Positions 60,033 through 64,000 of a stretch of DNA of 64,000 nucleotides are shown here, piece by piece. Both the position numbers and the translations under genes were made by a program. Under the pieces are notes generated by a model. The model saw only the letters and a list, made by a program, of their open reading frames with translations, did not search any database and was not told where the DNA came from. The number at the start of each line of letters is the position of its first letter. Positions within the stretch are counted from its first letter, which is position 1. Origin of the DNA: Poecilobothrus nobilitatus (Eukaryota > Arthropoda > Insecta > Diptera > Dolichopodidae); the NCBI GenBank assembly GCA_947095535.1, contig OX352773.1, positions 29,843,398 to 29,907,397 on the forward strand. The letters run 5' to 3'.

Positions 60033-63000
60033 TTATATGGTAGGAAAGAAAAATATAAAAATTAGGATGAACAAATTATGGTAGAATCCTTGATAGAATA
60101 TAAAAGTATATTATTTAACTTTGGCTGTTCTTAGAACATGTATGTGTATGTGGTATATACATACATGTACTATAGGAATATTAAAACATAATATTTAAGT
60201 TCTGTTTCGTATGGCATTTTATTTACAGTTAGACCTAAATGAAAGAAAATCACCTTAAATCCTTTTTTTCCTTTTTGCATTTACCGTTTTCGCTTTTTCC
60301 GAAACGGTTATTGAAAGTTTAACTTTATAGAAAAAATTTCACTTTAAGTTTTTTTTTCCCTTTTGCATTATTTTATTATTTCATTTTCAAGAAACGCGGC
60401 CGTGAATTGAAGCCATATAATGTCATTTTCTAAAATAAAAACTAACATTGAATCGTAGTTTTCTTTTTTTGTTATATATTTGTACATTCTTACATACATA
60501 TACATATGTATGGAAAAACAAATTTTCTTTAAAATTATGAAAAGTATAGAAAACAAAAATCATTTTCTTATAGATATCATTAACAACTTTAGTTTTTTTT
60601 TTTCATTTTGTATGCATTCATGTATACGCAAAATGAAAATTATATACTTTCTCTTTTTTGTCTCTTTTTCTTTTTTGTCTTTATATATTTATTTATTTTG
60701 TTTTTTTTGTTTTATTAACCAAAATATTTTTATTTATGATTTGTTTGTTTTAACATATCAAAAAAATAAAAATAATACAATGACAAAATCAGAAGCGAAA
60801 AAAAGAAAAGCAAATATCCTTTAAATATCCTTTTAAATGTTTATATTCAGAAAGGTACACACATAACTTGACGTACATTATAAAATATAGAAATAAAAAT
60901 AAAAGTAACAAAATGTACTTAAAATAAATATTATATAAATATATATGTATGTATATATATTTGTAGAAGTATATACTAATATGCATAAAAAAAAAAAATT
61001 ACATGAACATACATATGAATATGTAAGAATCGTTATAATAATAAAAGTATCTATAACGGTTGATAAAGTTGTTTATTTGCTGATTGTATCTTTCGATACA
61101 TAAAAATATGAACAATAACGGTATAATATGTTTGATTTTGGTGTTAGCATTTTTTTTTTGTCCGTTATTATTTGGACAATGGTCGAAATTGTCCTTCTTT
61201 TCATTTTCATTTTTTTTTTTCCGCCCTAGAAACTGAATACATATAAAAATAGAAAAAAAATGTGTGCATGGGGCGAATAAACAAATATATATGAAGAAAA
61301 AAAATGAACAAAACTAAAAACAAAAACAGACATTGGACCGATAGATTTTTTTGTAGATTATTTGATCATAATTTAGTATATATGTATGTATGTATATTTT
61401 TGTATCTTTAATACACAATATGTACATATACACACATAAAAAAATAGACAATAATATAAATAATATAAATTCATTTTTCCGTTAGGCTAACCGTTATTTT
61501 TTGTTACTTTACTGTTTTTTTTTTCGGTTTGTTGGCTAACAATTTACAGCTTAGTACATATATAATCAATAACCGTTATAATAGCATTATGTACATACAT
61601 ATATAAAAAAACAAAATGATAATAATAGCGATATCATTCATCTTTATGAATATGTTTGTATTTATTTTAAGCAGAGGCGGTCACTACATCTGTAGTAAAG
61701 GTATTGTTGTCAAATTTTAAAAAGTCATTGTTTAATTATTACTTTATAACTGTATGTACATACATATGTAAGTATGTAAGTATGTATGTACATACATATA
61801 TATTTCTTAAAATATACACATTATTTAAAAATATATGTATGTATGTATATATTGAAATAAATCAACGGTATACATAATATGTATAAAAAACATATCATTT
61901 AGAATTTTTATGAAATTGCAATGGCTATAGTTTTGGTTTTTGTAGTTTTTGGGCTGGTTGCTGTTGTCACTACTATACTGTTTTTGTAAATTTTTGTAAA
62001 TATCTATATGAATTTTATTTTATGTTTATTTTATTACTTTGACCTTATGCCTATATTTATTTTAGAATTTCTAACAGTTTTTTTTCTATTAAATTTTTTT
62101 TTTTTTTGTTTTTTTTTTGCCCAATTTTAATAAAATTGCTGAGAAATTTATTCTATAAATTTTCATTGCTGCAATTTTTTGATGGATATGTGAGTTGATC
62201 AAAAAAAAAAACTTTATTTATGTTTGTATATGTATATGTATTGTACGTATTTCGAGTTTTTTTTTTATTTAGCTCACCCATTTTATTTGTTTAGGTTTTG
62301 TTAGTCTATTGTAAACATTTTGTTTTTGCCATATAGCTTTCATGATTTCTATTTAAAAATACTGAAACTATTTTATAACAATTTATTATAAAAAAAATTA
62401 TTTTTTATTTTTTTCTTGGAACAGGTGATTAATTATCTAAAATTGTAAATATTAATTAATAAATAGAAATAGGTATATAGTTATTGACTGTTAAATAGCA
62501 ATTGGGTGTTATATTTTATGGTTCAGATATTTTTAAAAACATTATATGAATTGAAATTTCATGTGACTTTTTAGAGTTTTAATTAAAGGAAATATTAATT
62601 TTCAATAAAAGAAGAGAATTTTAGTATAGATGCAGACATATGTACAATTCATTCACAGACATACATAGAAATTCATAACTTATATAGTTTAATAGTGAAC
62701 ATTTGTTAACAATTTGTTAACTTTTTGTGGTCACTTGCCGGAAATGTTAAAACAAAACACCTATATATTAATTAGGAATTGCAATTCCATTGCACAATTT
62801 ACGAGATATTTTCACTAGAATAACAAATGTAAATATCTCATAAGAATCAGAATGAATCATAGAGGAAACTTATGTACATACATATGATAAAATTTAATAG
62901 CATTTGAAGCCGACGCGAACAAGATTTTTTTTTATACATATGTACATATGTTCCAAAATAAAATTTTACAAATATGAACAAACAAAATTGGATTAAGTGC

Positions 63001-63450
63001 GAACAACAGACAGACAGAAAGTCGAAATTTTCTAATCAATTTAATAATATGAAACGTTATCGATTAAAAAATATTGTAGAAAGAGACAGAGTATTTCGCT
63101 GATATAACGAAATATAGATTAGGATGCATACTGAACTATGACTTTACTTAAATACTTTTATTTTATGTAATGCTAAACTTATATTTTATTTCATTACTTT
63201 TTCTCACATTTGTTTACCGTGTATTTATTTATTAATAATTGTGTAAAATTCATAGAAACCAAAGAAAATCAGAATTTTCATATTATATCTCTTCATGATT
63301 ATATTCTTGGACAGTCTGTATTTTAATTCGTAGCAAATTGAAAGTTTTAAATTTAAATAGTTTAGTCCGTTTTTTCCTAGACCACATACAAAAAGAAATT
63401 TTTTTCTAATTCTAAAAAAACCATAAATACCATTGCTTTTTAATTTTTAA

Positions 63451-63585
63451 GTGTTCAGAACTTAGCATCGTTTTCATTGCTGCGTGTTTACAACTTAGAT
63501 TAGCTTTATTGTTATACGTGTTCACAACTTAGACAAATTCAATCCTATATTGTTTAAGTGTAAAATATTAGAACTTAGTGTATAG
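63451..63585. repeat. 33-34-bp tandem repeat, about 3 copies
   Basis: GTGTTCAGAACTTAG, GTGTTTACAACTTAG and GTGTTCACAACTTAG begin at 63451, 63484 and 63518, each followed by a similar spacer. A decayed fourth AACTTAG lies near 63572. Non-coding. Confidence 0.6.
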
Positions 63586-64000
63586 TATTAGAAATTATTA
63601 GATTAAATGGAGATAATCAAATAAAATTTCTAAAGAATTTAATCGGCTCCGCAAAAATTTAGATTATTTTTAGTTAAATATTTTAATAATTATTTGTTTT
63701 TTATGAATTATTTCTTGCTTCTCTTTAAATTCTTTAAATCTTCACTTTAAATTTACACATACTTTTCTTTTCTTCTTTTAATAAACTTTTTAAATCTGCA
63801 AAATCTCTTTAATCTTTTATTCTAACACTGTTTTATACTTTTTAAATCTTTTAATGCTATAAAAATCTCTAAACAGAATTATCACATTCTATACAATATG
63901 TATATGTATGTACTTATCTATACATATGTATTTAAAAATGTAGATTCCTATGTACGTCTAGTAGGAAGGATGTATATACTTCCAAGTAAAAGAATTAACA

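Overview
The window is from an insect nuclear genome, most likely a dipteran. It is very AT-rich, packed with poly-A/poly-T tracts and TACATA-type simple repeats, has large introns with GT-AG junctions, and carries eukaryotic transposon debris. No bacterial, viral or organellar gene organisation is visible. The one gene I can establish is the minus-strand orthologue of Drosophila knot/collier (kn), the invertebrate COE/EBF (Collier/Olf-1/EBF) transcription factor.

Seven internal exons and two alternative 3'-terminal exons of kn were assembled by hand. In transcription order (all minus strand) they are 58680-58753, 51833-51901, 13939-14020, 12653-12833, 10843-11124, 10592-10736, 10192-10454, then either 9654-9844 or 9283-9374. 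Every junction keeps reading frame. Together they encode 428 residues (or 395 with the shorter last exon): the second half of the COE DNA-binding domain including the zinc knuckle, the IPT/TIG domain, one HLH motif with a single second helix, and the Ser/Gly/His-rich C-terminal region. The 5' exons (N-terminus and first part of the DNA-binding domain) lie beyond base 64000, after an intron of more than 5.2 kb. The zinc knuckle is split by a 6.8-kb intron and the DNA-binding domain again by a 37.8-kb intron that fills most of the window.

Layout: 1-9000 is sequence downstream of kn plus its 3' UTR, with palindromes and repeat debris but no convincing gene. 9283-14020 holds the compact 3' half of kn. 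14021-51832 is the giant intron, containing a piggyBac remnant, two tandem-repeat arrays, a tRNA-derived SINE, a hAT MITE and several stretches of more complex sequence that may be enhancers. One of those carries an exact Ci/Gli consensus site, of interest because kn is a Hedgehog/Ci target in the Drosophila wing. 51902-58679 is the next intron. 58754-64000 is a further intron with a foldback element, the 3' end of a non-LTR retrotransposon and a short tandem repeat.

I found no new multi-gene system. The best leads are the Ci-site block at about 34.9-35.1 kb, the alternative terminal exons of kn, and several datable or classifiable mobile elements. Nearly all other open reading frames are translations of A/T homopolymer tracts.
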